A stretch of 64,000 bases of DNA from Candidatus Paracaedibacteraceae bacterium (GCA_019636035.1 JAHBYI010000001.1:905168-969167); one strand, 5' to 3'; positions 36,110 through 45,271 are shown, counted from the stretch's first letter. Translations and numbers: made by a program. Notes: generated by a model not told the origin, from the sequence alone.

Positions 36110-36928
36110 TTATTCAGGTTTGTCCGGAGTTGCTGTTGAATTTGCTCTTTTTTTGAAAAGCGGCGAATTCCCTAGAACTGATGGTGGAATATAAAGCTGT
36201 GGTGTTGATGAGTTTGCTCTGATCCTATAGGATTTTATGCTACTGTGTGGCGACGTAGGCTCAGATTGTGGCTTTTTCGGTGTGGATGGTCGAGATGATT
36301 TTTCACTGCTGCTGCTACTTGCATCATCGAATTCTATTTTATTTTTTCTATTTGCTTCTTTATCTTGAATGAATGAAAAAGCAGAGAGTTCTGTTTGTGA
36401 GAAACTTGGTTGTTGCGTTTGAGTGAGCGTATCGAACCTGAGAGCTCCGTCGAGTTGGTGCCTGAGTCGTACAGATTCATCTTGTTGATCGTCTCCAAAT
36501 TTTGTGGCTAGTTTCTTTTGGATATCACGAATCATCTCGAGCATCTGAATCAGTGCTTTATAAGCAGATTCATTGTGGCCGTCATCAACCGGTTTTCCCG
36601 TGACACTATGCATTATTTTAAGTTGGTTTGCTTTGCTAGAATCAAGGAAGTAGTCCAACGCTAGGCCAAGAATAGTATTAAGGTAACCTATCGTTGTTTC
36701 GTAGGATAATTCTTTCTTAGAATCAAAGATTTTTGTGTTAGGAATTTTCAGGTAATCTTGAAAAACTGCGATAGATTGCCCAAGACCTCTGATTTCGGGA
36801 TTGACCTTTTCAAGAAGCATCATTCCGGGATCATTATTTTTTAAGAGTGTTTGTGGATCAGCTGCATTGACGATCATTGTCAATGACAGTCCTGCGAAAA
36901 TGGTGTGTAATGCTTTTTTATTAAACAT
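36110..36928 (-). CDS. Exported protein with long S/P-rich basic tail
   Basis: 272 residues; signal peptide (MFNKKALHTIFAGLSLTMIV, cleavage near NAA). Residues 25-170 are helical. From about 195 to the end the protein is low-complexity: a serine run (SSSSSEKSSRPSTPKKPQSE), SYRIRANSS, and FKKRANSTATPDKPE. The S/T-P and R/K content recalls eukaryotic disordered regulatory tails and phosphosites. No domain recognised. A host-directed role is inferred only. Confidence 0.65.
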   Translation of the reverse strand: MFNKKALHTIFAGLSLTMIVNAADPQTLLKNNDPGMMLLEKVNPEIRGLGQSIAVFQDYLKIPNTKIFDSKKELSYETTIGYLNTILGLALDYFLDSSKANQLKIMHSVTGKPVDDGHNESAYKALIQMLEMIRDIQKKLATKFGDDQQDESVRLRHQLDGALRFDTLTQTQQPSFSQTELSAFSFIQDKEANRKNKIEFDDASSSSSEKSSRPSTPKKPQSEPTSPHSSIKSYRIRANSSTPQLYIPPSVLGNSPLFKKRANSTATPDKPE

Positions 36929-37074
36929 GTTCAGTCTTTTGTATCAAAGGTAATAAGTTATTTCTAAAGAGGAGATGGGTACTGTGATTTCTGGGTTCAA
37001 GGGGAATATGACGTATCGACTTACTTATTTTTGATACTTGGTATTATGCTGCATGACCCCATAAATAGTCATGT

Positions 37075-37662
37075 TTATCCTAAAATAGATCGAACTTTGT
37101 CTTGTAATTCAGGTAAAAGATCTGTTTCAAACCAAGGATTAACGTTACACCAACCGTTATTTCTCCAACTGGGGTGGGGCAGGGGGAAATAAGTCGGTAA
37201 GAATTCTGGCCAGGCTTTGACAGTTTCTGTCAGCGTTTTTTTACGGTGATTTCTTAAGTAATAGGCTTGGGCATATTGCCCAACGAGAAGTGTCAAGCGG
37301 ATGTTAGGCAGGTATTTGAGTGTTTGCTCATGCCAAAGCGGTGCACAAGCAGCAAGTGGTGGCAGATCTCCTCCCTTAGGGTTGCGACCCGGATAGCAAA
37401 ACCCCATGGGCATCAGGGCAATATTCTCTTCATCATAAAATTGGTCTCTGGTCAAATTGAGCCATGATCTTAAACGATCTCCGCTTGCATCATTAAAAGG
37501 GAGGTTTGTTTGATGAGCCTTAGTTCCCGGGGCTTGCCCGATAATCAGTATTTTTGCCTGCGGTGAGAGTTGAACAACCGGGTTTGCTCCGAGAGGGAGG
37601 CTTGAGGCACAATTCTGGCATGCTTTAAGCCTGTTGACGTACTCTTGAAAAGATTGTTCCAT
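37075..37662 (-). CDS. Uracil-DNA glycosylase family protein
   Basis: 195 residues. Motifs of the UDG superfamily: ILIIGQAPGTKAHQTNLPF (motif A region), a MPMGFCYPG block, LTLLVGQYAQAYYL and PLPHPSWRNNGW (motif B with the catalytic-loop His-Pro-Ser). It starts with a Cys pair (CQNCASSLP), but the full four-cysteine set of the [4Fe-4S] families 4/5 is not evident. It belongs to the short family usually annotated as uracil-DNA glycosylase family protein; activity is not proven by sequence. Confidence 0.85.
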   Translation of the reverse strand: MEQSFQEYVNRLKACQNCASSLPLGANPVVQLSPQAKILIIGQAPGTKAHQTNLPFNDASGDRLRSWLNLTRDQFYDEENIALMPMGFCYPGRNPKGGDLPPLAACAPLWHEQTLKYLPNIRLTLLVGQYAQAYYLRNHRKKTLTETVKAWPEFLPTYFPLPHPSWRNNGWCNVNPWFETDLLPELQDKVRSILG

Positions 37663-37727
37663 TCTCTTGTTCCTTAAAGGGAGTGTTGTCTTTTTCTGTG
37701 TAAAACAAAGTCAGAAAATCAACTTGA

Positions 37728-37829
37728 ACAAGTATAGCTGATTCTTTATAACTCGGCTATGTAAAACAGCGTCACTCATGTACTCATGGATGCTTTGTTC
37801 TTCGTTCTTCGTTTCTATAGCTGTACTAC
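37728..37829. repeat. Imperfect palindrome, possible element copy E
   Basis: Centre GCGTCACTCATGTACTCATG is nearly self-complementary and the outer ends are TATAGCTG and CTATAGCTGTAC. It is the recognisable feature of the gap between the glycosylase gene and the amine oxidase gene, besides the terminator at 37881. The outer arms match only loosely. Confidence 0.4.
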
Positions 37830-37880
37830 ATAATGATGGTGATGATGTCAGAAAAATTTAATCTTGAAATCCAGGAAAAA

Positions 37881-37924
37881 TGAAAAAGCCCCGGCTGCTC
37901 ACAAGTAGAGGTATAGCCGGGGGG
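37881..37924 (-). terminator. Terminator of the amine oxidase gene
   Basis: On the minus strand CCCCGGCT pairs with AGCCGGGG around an 18-base loop and is followed by CTTTTTCATTTTT. Confidence 0.65.
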
Positions 37925-38017
37925 ACAATTTCCTTATAAAGCTAACGTATCCCTAATCAAATCTTGGCGAAACTTTTCTTATAAAATCATAAATTCCTAA
38001 TTACAAAATATTTTTCC

Positions 38018-39487
38018 TTAGTTCAGTTTACCTTGTAATAGTGCTGCTACCTGAAGACCTGAGCGGATAGCCCCCTCAATATGTCCTGCTGTACCATCTG
38101 CTCTTGTATGTTCGCCAGCGAAAAAGACCCCGCCAATAGGTTCTGCATAGTTGCGCATACCTGGATATTTTTCTGTATCTTCATGGTAATTTCCTAAAAT
38201 GAGATCGTGAGTACTTGTTTGAGTTGAATAGCTACCACGGGCGAAGGGATCTTGAGCCCAATTCTTCACAGAGGGTGGGCCAAAACTCTCTATATAAGGG
38301 TAACTGTCTAAAATATAATCTCTTTGCTTATTAAAAAGTTGATGAGCTGATTCTTCATCAAGCACCTTACCATTTGCAGCATTTACCATCAGGGTCACAG
38401 CGTTCTCGCCAGGCCAACCTATAAACTTATCATCTAGATTTAGATAATAAAGCATATCGTCATAGATTCTCTTTTGGCCAAAAACTGGCACACCAATTTT
38501 AGAGTTGGTTCCATAAGGAAGAGTTTGAATAGCTTTCCTCTGGAATTTGCTTAAACCGACAGAATCATCAATTATTACTTCTCGTAACGTGCTAAATGGA
38601 AGAGTTATAATGACGTTTTTTGCCGTCACGTGCTTTTCGCCGTCTTGTGTCTCAAAGGTGAGTACATAGTCCTCTTCTTTCTGAACTCTGGTTAGTTTGT
38701 GGTGTAATTTAATAGGTGATGAACTTGGTAAGCTATCAGCAAGGCCATGAACAAAAGTAGACATACCTCCTTTTACGGTATAGTTATAGGCTAAGCAATC
38801 TATAATAAGATTAGGGAAGAAAGGGTTGTTTTTATAAGTAAGAAGTTGACTATATTCACCTATATCGTTGGTCATCCAATTTAAAGCATAAACCGAACCT
38901 TTAGAAAGACTTATACCTGTCTCATCTTCTAAGTAAGTTTGTACGAAACTCTTTCCAAAAGGGCTCAAATTGGCTAGATGGGGTTCAATAGATCTTGCAC
39001 ACCATTCAAGGCCATTCCATTCCATTTGGGCTTCAGAATTCGATTGGACCTGATCCCATTGCTGTGTGAGTTGTAATTTTATACTTTTAAGTTCAGCATT
39101 AAGAGTTGATATAGGTTGTAATCTGCCACCATATATAGTTGTAATCTTTCGAGAACCATATCCTCTTTTTATCAATTCAATATTAAGTTTACCTGCTAGT
39201 TCAATAGCACTGTTGTGATCAGAATCAATGAAGGTTCCGCCTTCTTCGTAGAAGGTTTGTTTTGAGCTATCAAAGTAATGCGTATGGGTACGGCCGCCAA
39301 TACGGTCTCTTCCCTCATAAATTGTAACTGGAATACCATCTTTTGATAAGGTGTATCCAGCTGTAAGACCTGCCATACCAGCACCAACAATAACAACGGC
39401 CTCTTGATTATTGTCCATTGCCATAGAACTTACGTTAGGAGATACAAATAATGCTGCTGAAAGAAGCAAATAGATTTTTCTATACAT
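38018..39487 (-). CDS. Exported flavin amine oxidase
   Basis: 489 residues. Signal peptide (MYRKIYLLLSAALFVSPNVS), then a FAD-binding Rossmann motif (VVIVGAGMAGLTAGYTL) and the second FAD block (YEGRDRIGGRTHT). The C-terminal FAD motif is GVFFAGEHTRADGTAGHIEG, the monoamine/polyamine/L-amino-acid oxidase pattern. It would oxidise an amine or amino acid and release H2O2. Export is unusual because FAD must be loaded before or after transport. Substrate unknown. More AT-rich than the neighbours, which may mean transfer. Confidence 0.85.
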   Translation of the reverse strand: MYRKIYLLLSAALFVSPNVSSMAMDNNQEAVVIVGAGMAGLTAGYTLSKDGIPVTIYEGRDRIGGRTHTHYFDSSKQTFYEEGGTFIDSDHNSAIELAGKLNIELIKRGYGSRKITTIYGGRLQPISTLNAELKSIKLQLTQQWDQVQSNSEAQMEWNGLEWCARSIEPHLANLSPFGKSFVQTYLEDETGISLSKGSVYALNWMTNDIGEYSQLLTYKNNPFFPNLIIDCLAYNYTVKGGMSTFVHGLADSLPSSSPIKLHHKLTRVQKEEDYVLTFETQDGEKHVTAKNVIITLPFSTLREVIIDDSVGLSKFQRKAIQTLPYGTNSKIGVPVFGQKRIYDDMLYYLNLDDKFIGWPGENAVTLMVNAANGKVLDEESAHQLFNKQRDYILDSYPYIESFGPPSVKNWAQDPFARGSYSTQTSTHDLILGNYHEDTEKYPGMRNYAEPIGGVFFAGEHTRADGTAGHIEGAIRSGLQVAALLQGKLN

Positions 39488-39602
39488 TCACTAAACCATA
39501 CCTTTTGTTAAAGAACACTATTAATGTATTCATTATTTTTCTCTTTTCAAGAGAAATCTAATAAAGATAAAATTAATTACAGAATATTTGTAGTGTACCT
39601 CC

Positions 39603-39965
39603 ATGACAGAATTAAAGATTAAGCGTATTTATCAATCTGCTGCCCCTGACGATGGATTTAGAGTTTTGATCGATGGTCTTTGGCCACGGGGGATTCGAAA
39701 AGACGAAGCTCATATTGATCTTTGGCTTAAAGAGGTTGCTCCCAGCACTCAATTGCGTCAGTGGTTCCAGCATGACCCGGAGAAATGGCTTGAATTCTGC
39801 CAACGTTATCATCGGGAATTAGACCTTAAGCGAGATTATCTGCGACCCATTCTTGATTCTCTTAAGGTTAATAACGTGACACTTCTCTATGGATCAAGAG
39901 AAGAGAAAATTAATAATGCCAATGCCTTAAGAGACTATATTCTGAGTCTATATAATCATGAGTAA
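39603..39965 (+). CDS. DUF488 family protein
   Basis: 120 residues matching the YeaO-like DUF488 group: IKRIYQSAAPDDGFRVLIDG, LWPRGIRKDEAHIDLWLKEV and WFQHDPEKWLEFCQRY. The function of the family is not established. A terminator follows. Confidence 0.88.
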   Translation: MTELKIKRIYQSAAPDDGFRVLIDGLWPRGIRKDEAHIDLWLKEVAPSTQLRQWFQHDPEKWLEFCQRYHRELDLKRDYLRPILDSLKVNNVTLLYGSREEKINNANALRDYILSLYNHE

Positions 39966-39989
39966 CTTGTTGCTTATTCTTTGTTTTAT

Positions 39990-40021
39990 AAAAACCCCCT
40001 CTATCAAAGAGGGGGTTTTTG
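39990..40021. terminator. Bidirectional terminator between DUF488 gene and ctrA
   Basis: AAAAACCCCCTCT, loop, AGAGGGGGTTTTT. Strong stem with A and T tracts on both sides. Confidence 0.92.
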
Positions 40022-40038
40022 CTTTCAGTTATTTAATC

Positions 40039-40821
40039 TTATCGATAGCTTGTTGCGCTTAATTTTGAGTCCAGATCAGGTTTTTGCTTAGGCGGCATTT
40101 CGGATCCGGTGATGGGTTTTGTCTGGCGACCATCTGTGCTCTTGGGTTGCGGATCCCGCAAAACGTAACCACGTCCCCAAACGGTTTCGATGCAGTCTTC
40201 GCCGTCGAGGGCTTCGGCAAGTTTACGGCGGAGTTTGCAGATAAACACATCAATAATCTTGAGTTCCGGTTCATCAATCCCGCCATATAAATGGTTGAGA
40301 AAAGCTTCTTTGGTCAACGTTGTCCCTTTACGCAGAGACAAAAGTTCGAGAATAGCGTATTCCTTGCCGGTCAGGTGGACAATTTTATCATCTACGGTGA
40401 CCATATGTTGGCGCAGGTTAACGGTCAAGCGACCTGTTTTAATGACAGAGTCAGAATGTCCGTGAGAGCGACGAATAATAGCATGAATACGAGCGAGAAG
40501 TTCTGATTTGTTGAATGGCTTGGTGATGTAGTCATCAGCCCCAAATCCAAGAGCTTTGACCTTGTCATCAATTTCTTTAAGTCCGGAGAGAATTAATGTC
40601 GGTGTCTTAACATTTGAGGCGCGGAGTCTTTTGAGAACTTCATAACCATCCATATCGGGTAGCATGAGGTCAAGGATAATCAGATCGTATTCGTACAGCT
40701 TGCCAATTTCGAGGCCGTCTTCACCCAAATCTGTTGTGTCACAAACAAAGCCCTCGTTTTTCAGCATGACCTGTAAGGTCTTGGATGTTGCTGAATCGTC
40801 TTCTATCAGTAGTATTCTCAT
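40039..40821 (-). CDS. ctrA: Cell-cycle response regulator CtrA
   Basis: Receiver domain ([20 protein letters not shown]; phospho-acceptor Asp51 in IILDLMLPD; Lys in [10 protein letters not shown]) and an OmpR-type winged helix ([46 protein letters not shown]). The near-exact [15 protein letters not shown] and [15 protein letters not shown] blocks are diagnostic of CtrA, the alphaproteobacterial master regulator of cell cycle and flagella. The C-terminal 35 residues form a basic, low-complexity tail ending ATSYR; the Ala-Ala degradation end of Caulobacter CtrA is absent. The ATG at 40821 matches the family; the frame is open ten codons further. A CtrA box lies upstream. Confidence 0.95.
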   Translation of the reverse strand: MRILLIEDDSATSKTLQVMLKNEGFVCDTTDLGEDGLEIGKLYEYDLIILDLMLPDMDGYEVLKRLRASNVKTPTLILSGLKEIDDKVKALGFGADDYITKPFNKSELLARIHAIIRRSHGHSDSVIKTGRLTVNLRQHMVTVDDKIVHLTGKEYAILELLSLRKGTTLTKEAFLNHLYGGIDEPELKIIDVFICKLRRKLAEALDGEDCIETVWGRGYVLRDPQPKSTDGRQTKPITGSEMPPKQKPDLDSKLSATSYR

Positions 40822-40903
40822 GATGCCTTCTCCACTCTCGACATAGGTCATAGTTTAATGTTATCAAATAATTGAAAAATAACTAACGGATTTTTATGTA
40901 TTT

Positions 40904-40919
40904 TTAATAAAATTTTAAC
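40904..40919. promoter_or_regulatory. CtrA-binding site between ctrA and fliI
   Basis: TTAA-N7-TTAAC, the full CtrA consensus, lies 83 bases upstream of ctrA and 68 upstream of fliI in their shared promoter region. It supports ctrA autoregulation and CtrA control of the flagellar gene. Confidence 0.7.
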
Positions 40920-40986
40920 AAACGGGTTGCATTTTGTGCTAATCTTAAGCTAGAGTGCGGGTTTATACTCGAAAGATTTTTTTGTT

Positions 40987-42297
40987 ATGTCTTTGTTAAC
41001 TATTTCCAAGCTCGTCGAAAAAATTCCCGCCATTGTCATTTATGGCGAAGTAAAATCAGTCCAAGGATTACTTATACGTGTTTCTGGTGGAAACAATCAA
41101 ATTAGTGTTGGGATGCAGTGTACAATTGTTGCAACCGAAGGGGCTCGGTTGGGGGAGATTGTGGGATTTGAGGATTCGACTGTTTTGGTTATGCCTTACG
41201 GAGGTCTTGAGGGGATTCGCCCGGGGGCACGTGTCGATTTTGATCTGAATGAGCCGTATCTTAATCCTTGTGATGAATGGATGGGGCGGGTCTTAAACGG
41301 ATTGGGAGAGGCTGCTGACCAAGCGGGTCTTTTGCCCCAAGGTTCTGTTAACGTTCCCGTTCGAGGGACTCCCCCCCCGGCTCATCAACGCCATAAGGTA
41401 TCTCAGCGGATTGGGGTTGGACTTAAGGCCATTAATACATTTTTGACGGTTTGTCGTGGTCAACGTATGGGTATTTTTGCGGGCTCGGGGGTCGGAAAAT
41501 CAATGTTGATGTCCATGTTGGCTCGCTATACGGACTGTGACGTTTGTGTGATTGGCCTTGTTGGTGAGCGTGGACGTGAGGTGCGTGAGTTTGTTGAAGA
41601 CACATTGGGGGCGGACGGTCTTGCTAAAAGTGTGATGGTGGTTGCAACATCTGACGAGTCTCCTTTGATGCGACGCCGAGCCGCCTATACAACGATGGCG
41701 ATTGCTGAATATTTTCGCGATCAAGGCAAGTCAGTTCTCTGTTTGATGGACAGTGTGACCCGTTTGGCTATGGCGCAACGTGAAATTGGGTTATCAACGG
41801 GGGAACCGCCAACAACTAAGGGATATACACCAAGTGTGTTTGTTGAGTTAGCCAAGGTTTTAGAACGGGCGGGGCCAGGGGTAAATGCTGGTGATATCAC
41901 GGCGTTCTTCACGGTTTTGGTGGATGGGGATGATCATAATGAGCCAATTGCCGATGCAGTGCGCGGGATCTTAGATGGACACATTGTTCTAGAGCGTGCG
42001 ATTGCTGAGCGAGGACATTATCCGGCAATTAATATTCTGCGGAGCTTATCGCGTATGGTACCGGCTTGCCATAGTCCGGAAGAGCAAAGCCTTGTTATCC
42101 AAGCACGGCAATACTTGTCAGCTTTTGAAGATATGGCAGATATGATTCGTTTGGGGGCGTATCGGGCAGGGAGCAACCCACAGATCGATGAAGCGATCGA
42201 AATGAATCCTAAGTTGATGGCCTTTTTGGGGCAGTATCACAAAGAACACTTTGATCTGGATGATAGTTTTTTGTTGTTAAAGGAAATTATCAGTTAG
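40987..42297 (+). CDS. fliI: Flagellum-specific ATP synthase FliI
   Basis: 436 residues. Walker A FAGSGVGKS (residues 164-172), Walker B in VLCLMDSVTRLAMAQREIGL and the FliI/FlhI/YscN family loop STGEPPTTKGYTPSVF. It energises flagellar protein export. Start at ATG 40987 with poor ribosome site. fliJ follows after 13 bases. The flagellar pair next to ctrA implies either a motile phase or retention of the export apparatus for secretion. Confidence 0.95.
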   Translation: MSLLTISKLVEKIPAIVIYGEVKSVQGLLIRVSGGNNQISVGMQCTIVATEGARLGEIVGFEDSTVLVMPYGGLEGIRPGARVDFDLNEPYLNPCDEWMGRVLNGLGEAADQAGLLPQGSVNVPVRGTPPPAHQRHKVSQRIGVGLKAINTFLTVCRGQRMGIFAGSGVGKSMLMSMLARYTDCDVCVIGLVGERGREVREFVEDTLGADGLAKSVMVVATSDESPLMRRRAAYTTMAIAEYFRDQGKSVLCLMDSVTRLAMAQREIGLSTGEPPTTKGYTPSVFVELAKVLERAGPGVNAGDITAFFTVLVDGDDHNEPIADAVRGILDGHIVLERAIAERGHYPAINILRSLSRMVPACHSPEEQSLVIQARQYLSAFEDMADMIRLGAYRAGSNPQIDEAIEMNPKLMAFLGQYHKEHFDLDDSFLLLKEIIS

Positions 42298-42310
42298 GAT
42301 AGGGGGCAAG

Positions 42311-42751
42311 ATGACACGGCGTGAAAAGACATACGAGTTCTTAGGTAAGTTGGTTGGGATGGAATTGGATCAACTGCGTTTGCAACTGTCGCGCCTGCAA
42401 GATCAGCGAGCAACTTTGGCCTCTCAGATTGATCAAATGCGTGATAATGAACGTCGAGAATCAGAAGTAGCAGCTAATAACCCTGTGGAATCGATCACCA
42501 TGCCTGTGTATGGTGTTTATACGCGAGAAACTCTTGATTGCCTCCAAAAAGACATAACAATGTTAGATGATAAAATTGAGGAATTTCTGGATGGGGTGCG
42601 TTATCATTTCCAGGAGAGTAAAAAACTGGAAATCGCTCATGAGCGTGAAGCCATGGCTCATCAAAAGAAACTCAATAAACAGGAACAAACTTTTTATGAC
42701 CAAATCGCCGAAAGCCGACACGCGCGCCGTTCCAAGTCTGAATCTAATTGA
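42311..42751 (+). CDS. fliJ: Flagellar export chaperone FliJ-like protein
   Basis: 146 residues, almost all coiled coil (LDQLRLQLSRLQDQRATLAS; LQKDITMLDDKIEEFLDGV), the size and shape of FliJ. FliJ acts as the central stalk of the FliI ring. Sequence identity to known FliJ is low by eye; the call rests on position after fliI and the coiled coil. AGGGGGCAAG ribosome site. The end overlaps xerD by 56 bases in another frame. Confidence 0.8.
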   Translation: MTRREKTYEFLGKLVGMELDQLRLQLSRLQDQRATLASQIDQMRDNERRESEVAANNPVESITMPVYGVYTRETLDCLQKDITMLDDKIEEFLDGVRYHFQESKKLEIAHEREAMAHQKKLNKQEQTFYDQIAESRHARRSKSESN

Positions 42752-43658
42752 ACAATTCCTTGAGGCAAGGTTAGCTGAGCATGCTTCGGCTAAGAACACA
42801 GTGTTGGCATATGGCCGCGATTTAAAGGATTTTTTTAGAGAGCTACAGAAACCTGCTGAGAGTATTATCTCGGATGATGTTCAGGCTTATATTGTGATGC
42901 TTAGCAATAGTCAAGCAACAGCTGCAACGCAGGCACGACGTTTATCCTGTTTGCGTCAGTTTTTCCGGTTTTTGATGTCTGAATCACTTATTACGAACGA
43001 TCCGACTTTTAAGATTGAATCGCCGAAGGCGCGCCGTTCATTGCCAAGCGTTTTGTCTGTTGCTGATGTCGATAAACTCTTGATCACAGCTTCGCAGCGT
43101 CGTGATCCTGCGGGCATTCGTTTGTATGCTATGTTGGAAATGATGTATTCCAGTGGCATGCGTGTCTCAGAGTTGGTTGGTTTGCCTCTGACTGTGTTGC
43201 CTAAAACTATAGGGAAAATGACGGGGTTGCAGGTTCTTCATATTAAGGGCAAGGGCGGTCGTGAACGTCTTGTTCCCTTGGCTGAACCTGCGGTTGCTGC
43301 TCTTATATCCTATATAAATGTGCGGGATGACTTTATCCAACCTGCTCAGATAATGAGGGGGAACTTCTTATTCCCATCGTCTTCGAAAGAAGGTCATTTA
43401 ACGCGTATTCGTTTTTTCCAATTGCTCAAAGCACTTGCCGTTGAATCGGGATTAGATCCGTCTCTGGTAACGCCACACGGAATTCGCCACGCCTTTGCAA
43501 CTCATCTTTTGTCTGGTGGTGCCGATCTGTTGACCATTCAAAAACTGCTTGGGCATGTGGATATTGCCACAACTCAGATCTATACGCACCTGTCTGCTGA
43601 CCGTGTCATCGAACTTGTGAATCAACACCATCCTTTGCGACGACAGGCAGGGGAATAA
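42696..43658 (+). CDS. xerD: Tyrosine recombinase XerC/XerD family
   Basis: 320 residues. N-terminal SAM-like core-binding domain (IEQFLEARLAEHASAKNTVL) and the catalytic domain with R in SSGMRVSELVGL, K in IKGKGGRERLVPL, HxxR in TPHGIRHAFATHLL, H in LLGHVDIATTQIY and the nucleophile Tyr in TQIYTH. Resolves chromosome dimers at dif with its partner. It is closer by eye to XerD but XerC is not excluded. The ATG at 42696 inside fliJ is required to keep the N-terminal domain. Confidence 0.88.
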   Translation: MTKSPKADTRAVPSLNLIEQFLEARLAEHASAKNTVLAYGRDLKDFFRELQKPAESIISDDVQAYIVMLSNSQATAATQARRLSCLRQFFRFLMSESLITNDPTFKIESPKARRSLPSVLSVADVDKLLITASQRRDPAGIRLYAMLEMMYSSGMRVSELVGLPLTVLPKTIGKMTGLQVLHIKGKGGRERLVPLAEPAVAALISYINVRDDFIQPAQIMRGNFLFPSSSKEGHLTRIRFFQLLKALAVESGLDPSLVTPHGIRHAFATHLLSGGADLLTIQKLLGHVDIATTQIYTHLSADRVIELVNQHHPLRRQAGE

Positions 43659-43660
43659 CT

Positions 43661-44872
43661 TTATCCGATATTATCCTTTATCAGTTTTCTGGATTCCTTA
43701 CTAACACCGGCGATATCAGAGAATTCGTTCCAGCGAGATATAGCTGCATACACTTGCTCAATAATATCACCCGCTTTTTTAATATTCATTTTTCTGCCTA
43801 ATGCTAACAGATGCAGATGTCCGGGATTTTTTCCTTCACCCATGATGGTTGTGCTGTGTTCGCCACCAGGTCCAGAGGAAAAAGTGAGGTCATAGGCTGG
43901 TGCAACATGCCATGTTCCATCATCATCCATCAAGAATGAAAAGTTCTTGGTATGGTCATCTCGGTTTTTGGCAAAGATATTAAAAGCAGCAAGCCTGAAA
44001 AAGGCTTCAACATCGGGCATGGATTTGGTCAAGGCTAAGGATGCTTTCAATATACCTTCATAATCCATAGAGGGCATACGATGGTCTGCATGTAAAAGGC
44101 CGCTGACTGTATGTACGTGGATGCGTTTGTTTGTATGCCTGTCAAAGCGCTTAATGCCAAAATAGCCTGCTCCCTTTGTTGCAGGGAATAAATGGGTTTC
44201 AGGTATGTTGATTCCTGCGGCACGCGCCATCATGCTATAAGCATACTCAATGGCACCGTTATCTTTTGGATCCAAGTTAGATCCAAATTTTATTATCCAA
44301 TGTTCGTAATCATCAGAGATATTATCAGTACCGTGAATAATGTGTGTTTTGTTTTTGTTCACGCCAGCTAGAATTTTTGGACGTGCCCCGGCAGGTGACC
44401 CACCAAGAGCCATTAATTCTTCAATAACTGCCTGAGATTCACCAGCAAGAACAGCTTGGCTTTCAGCAGCAAGGCGATCAAGATTCAGATGTTCATATAC
44501 GAAACGATCATGCTGATGATCATGTTTATAAATTAATGCACCGATACCACGTTCGCCGACATAGGCCAAACGGTCAAGTACCGTTAGATTTTCAGGGGGA
44601 ATACCAAGGTTTCTGACATGGCGATCCAACAGCAATCTACCCCAACCATCTGGTAGGGAATCATTAAATAGACCAAATAGGCCATCAAAAACACGATCAT
44701 TGCACGGGGTAACCTCTGGACGCAAAGGCAGTTTGAAGGGAGAGAGTTCAACTCCTTTTCGAAGAAAGGCAGCGTCATATTGAAACCAGATACGACGGTC
44801 TTTCAATGCCAATTTACCGACAAGTGAATCTTCATAAAAAACACTTAGGGAATATAGAGGTTTATAGTTCAT
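43661..44872 (-). CDS. hipA: HipA-family serine/threonine kinase toxin
   Basis: 403 residues: N-terminal HipA_N domain (LALKDRRIWFQYDAAFLRKG) and the kinase core with GGSPAGARPK (P-loop-like), IKRFDRH, HTVSGLLHAD and the catalytic FNIFAKNRDDHTKNFSFL, then the DYDLTFS-like VAPAYDLTFS metal site. HipA phosphorylates glutamyl-tRNA synthetase in E. coli and causes persistence. It overlaps hipB by four bases; its stop is two bases from the convergent xerD stop. All motifs are intact. Confidence 0.9.
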   Translation of the reverse strand: MNYKPLYSLSVFYEDSLVGKLALKDRRIWFQYDAAFLRKGVELSPFKLPLRPEVTPCNDRVFDGLFGLFNDSLPDGWGRLLLDRHVRNLGIPPENLTVLDRLAYVGERGIGALIYKHDHQHDRFVYEHLNLDRLAAESQAVLAGESQAVIEELMALGGSPAGARPKILAGVNKNKTHIIHGTDNISDDYEHWIIKFGSNLDPKDNGAIEYAYSMMARAAGINIPETHLFPATKGAGYFGIKRFDRHTNKRIHVHTVSGLLHADHRMPSMDYEGILKASLALTKSMPDVEAFFRLAAFNIFAKNRDDHTKNFSFLMDDDGTWHVAPAYDLTFSSGPGGEHSTTIMGEGKNPGHLHLLALGRKMNIKKAGDIIEQVYAAISRWNEFSDIAGVSKESRKLIKDNIG

Positions 44873-45174
44873 TTCAAACGTCCTCGTTGTGGTTTACGTG
44901 GCTCGTTAATGAGATCTTCGATTGATGCCGGAACGCGGTCTTTTGGTTTGAATACAGTGTCAAATTCTTCAAGTGCATCCAGAACAAGGGCGATTTGTAA
45001 CAGGGATATAATGGAAATCTGTCCTGTTTTCTCAAAACGCTTAACCGTACCTGTTGATATGCCCGCCCGGCGCGCAAGGCCTTCCTGGCTCAAATTCAGG
45101 GCAAGGCGCCGATCTTTGGCGCGTTCGGCAAGATTCTGACTAACATCCTCTGGCGATTGTAGTAAAAAAGACAA
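44869..45174 (-). CDS. hipB: HipB-like HTH antitoxin
   Basis: 101 residues with an XRE helix-turn-helix (LSQEGLARRAGISTGTVKRF at about residues 29-48) and a C-terminal basic tail ending PRKPQRGRLK. Represses hipBA and neutralises HipA. The start is TTG, supported by AAGG nine bases upstream and by the promoter at 45209; no ATG is available before the HTH. The ATGA overlap couples it with hipA. Confidence 0.85.
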   Translation of the reverse strand: MSFLLQSPEDVSQNLAERAKDRRLALNLSQEGLARRAGISTGTVKRFEKTGQISIISLLQIALVLDALEEFDTVFKPKDRVPASIEDLINEPRKPQRGRLK

Positions 45175-45208
45175 TATATTATACCTTAATGCTATTATGT
45201 ACCATTTA

Positions 45209-45237
45209 AGTATAATATTTTATCTGTTATTTGTCAA
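45209..45237 (-). promoter_or_regulatory. Promoter of hipBA
   Basis: TTGACA, 17 bases, TATACT on the minus strand, about 35 bases before the TTG start. A second TATAAT lies closer to the start and may belong to an operator. Confidence 0.65.
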
Positions 45238-45271
45238 TTGTTGCCTTCTGGAATAAACTATTCGTTAATAA

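Noticed and set aside
42567..42695. Upstream extension of xerD deep into fliJ
   Set aside because: The 43 extra residues do not resemble the recombinase N-terminus; the ATG at 42696 does.
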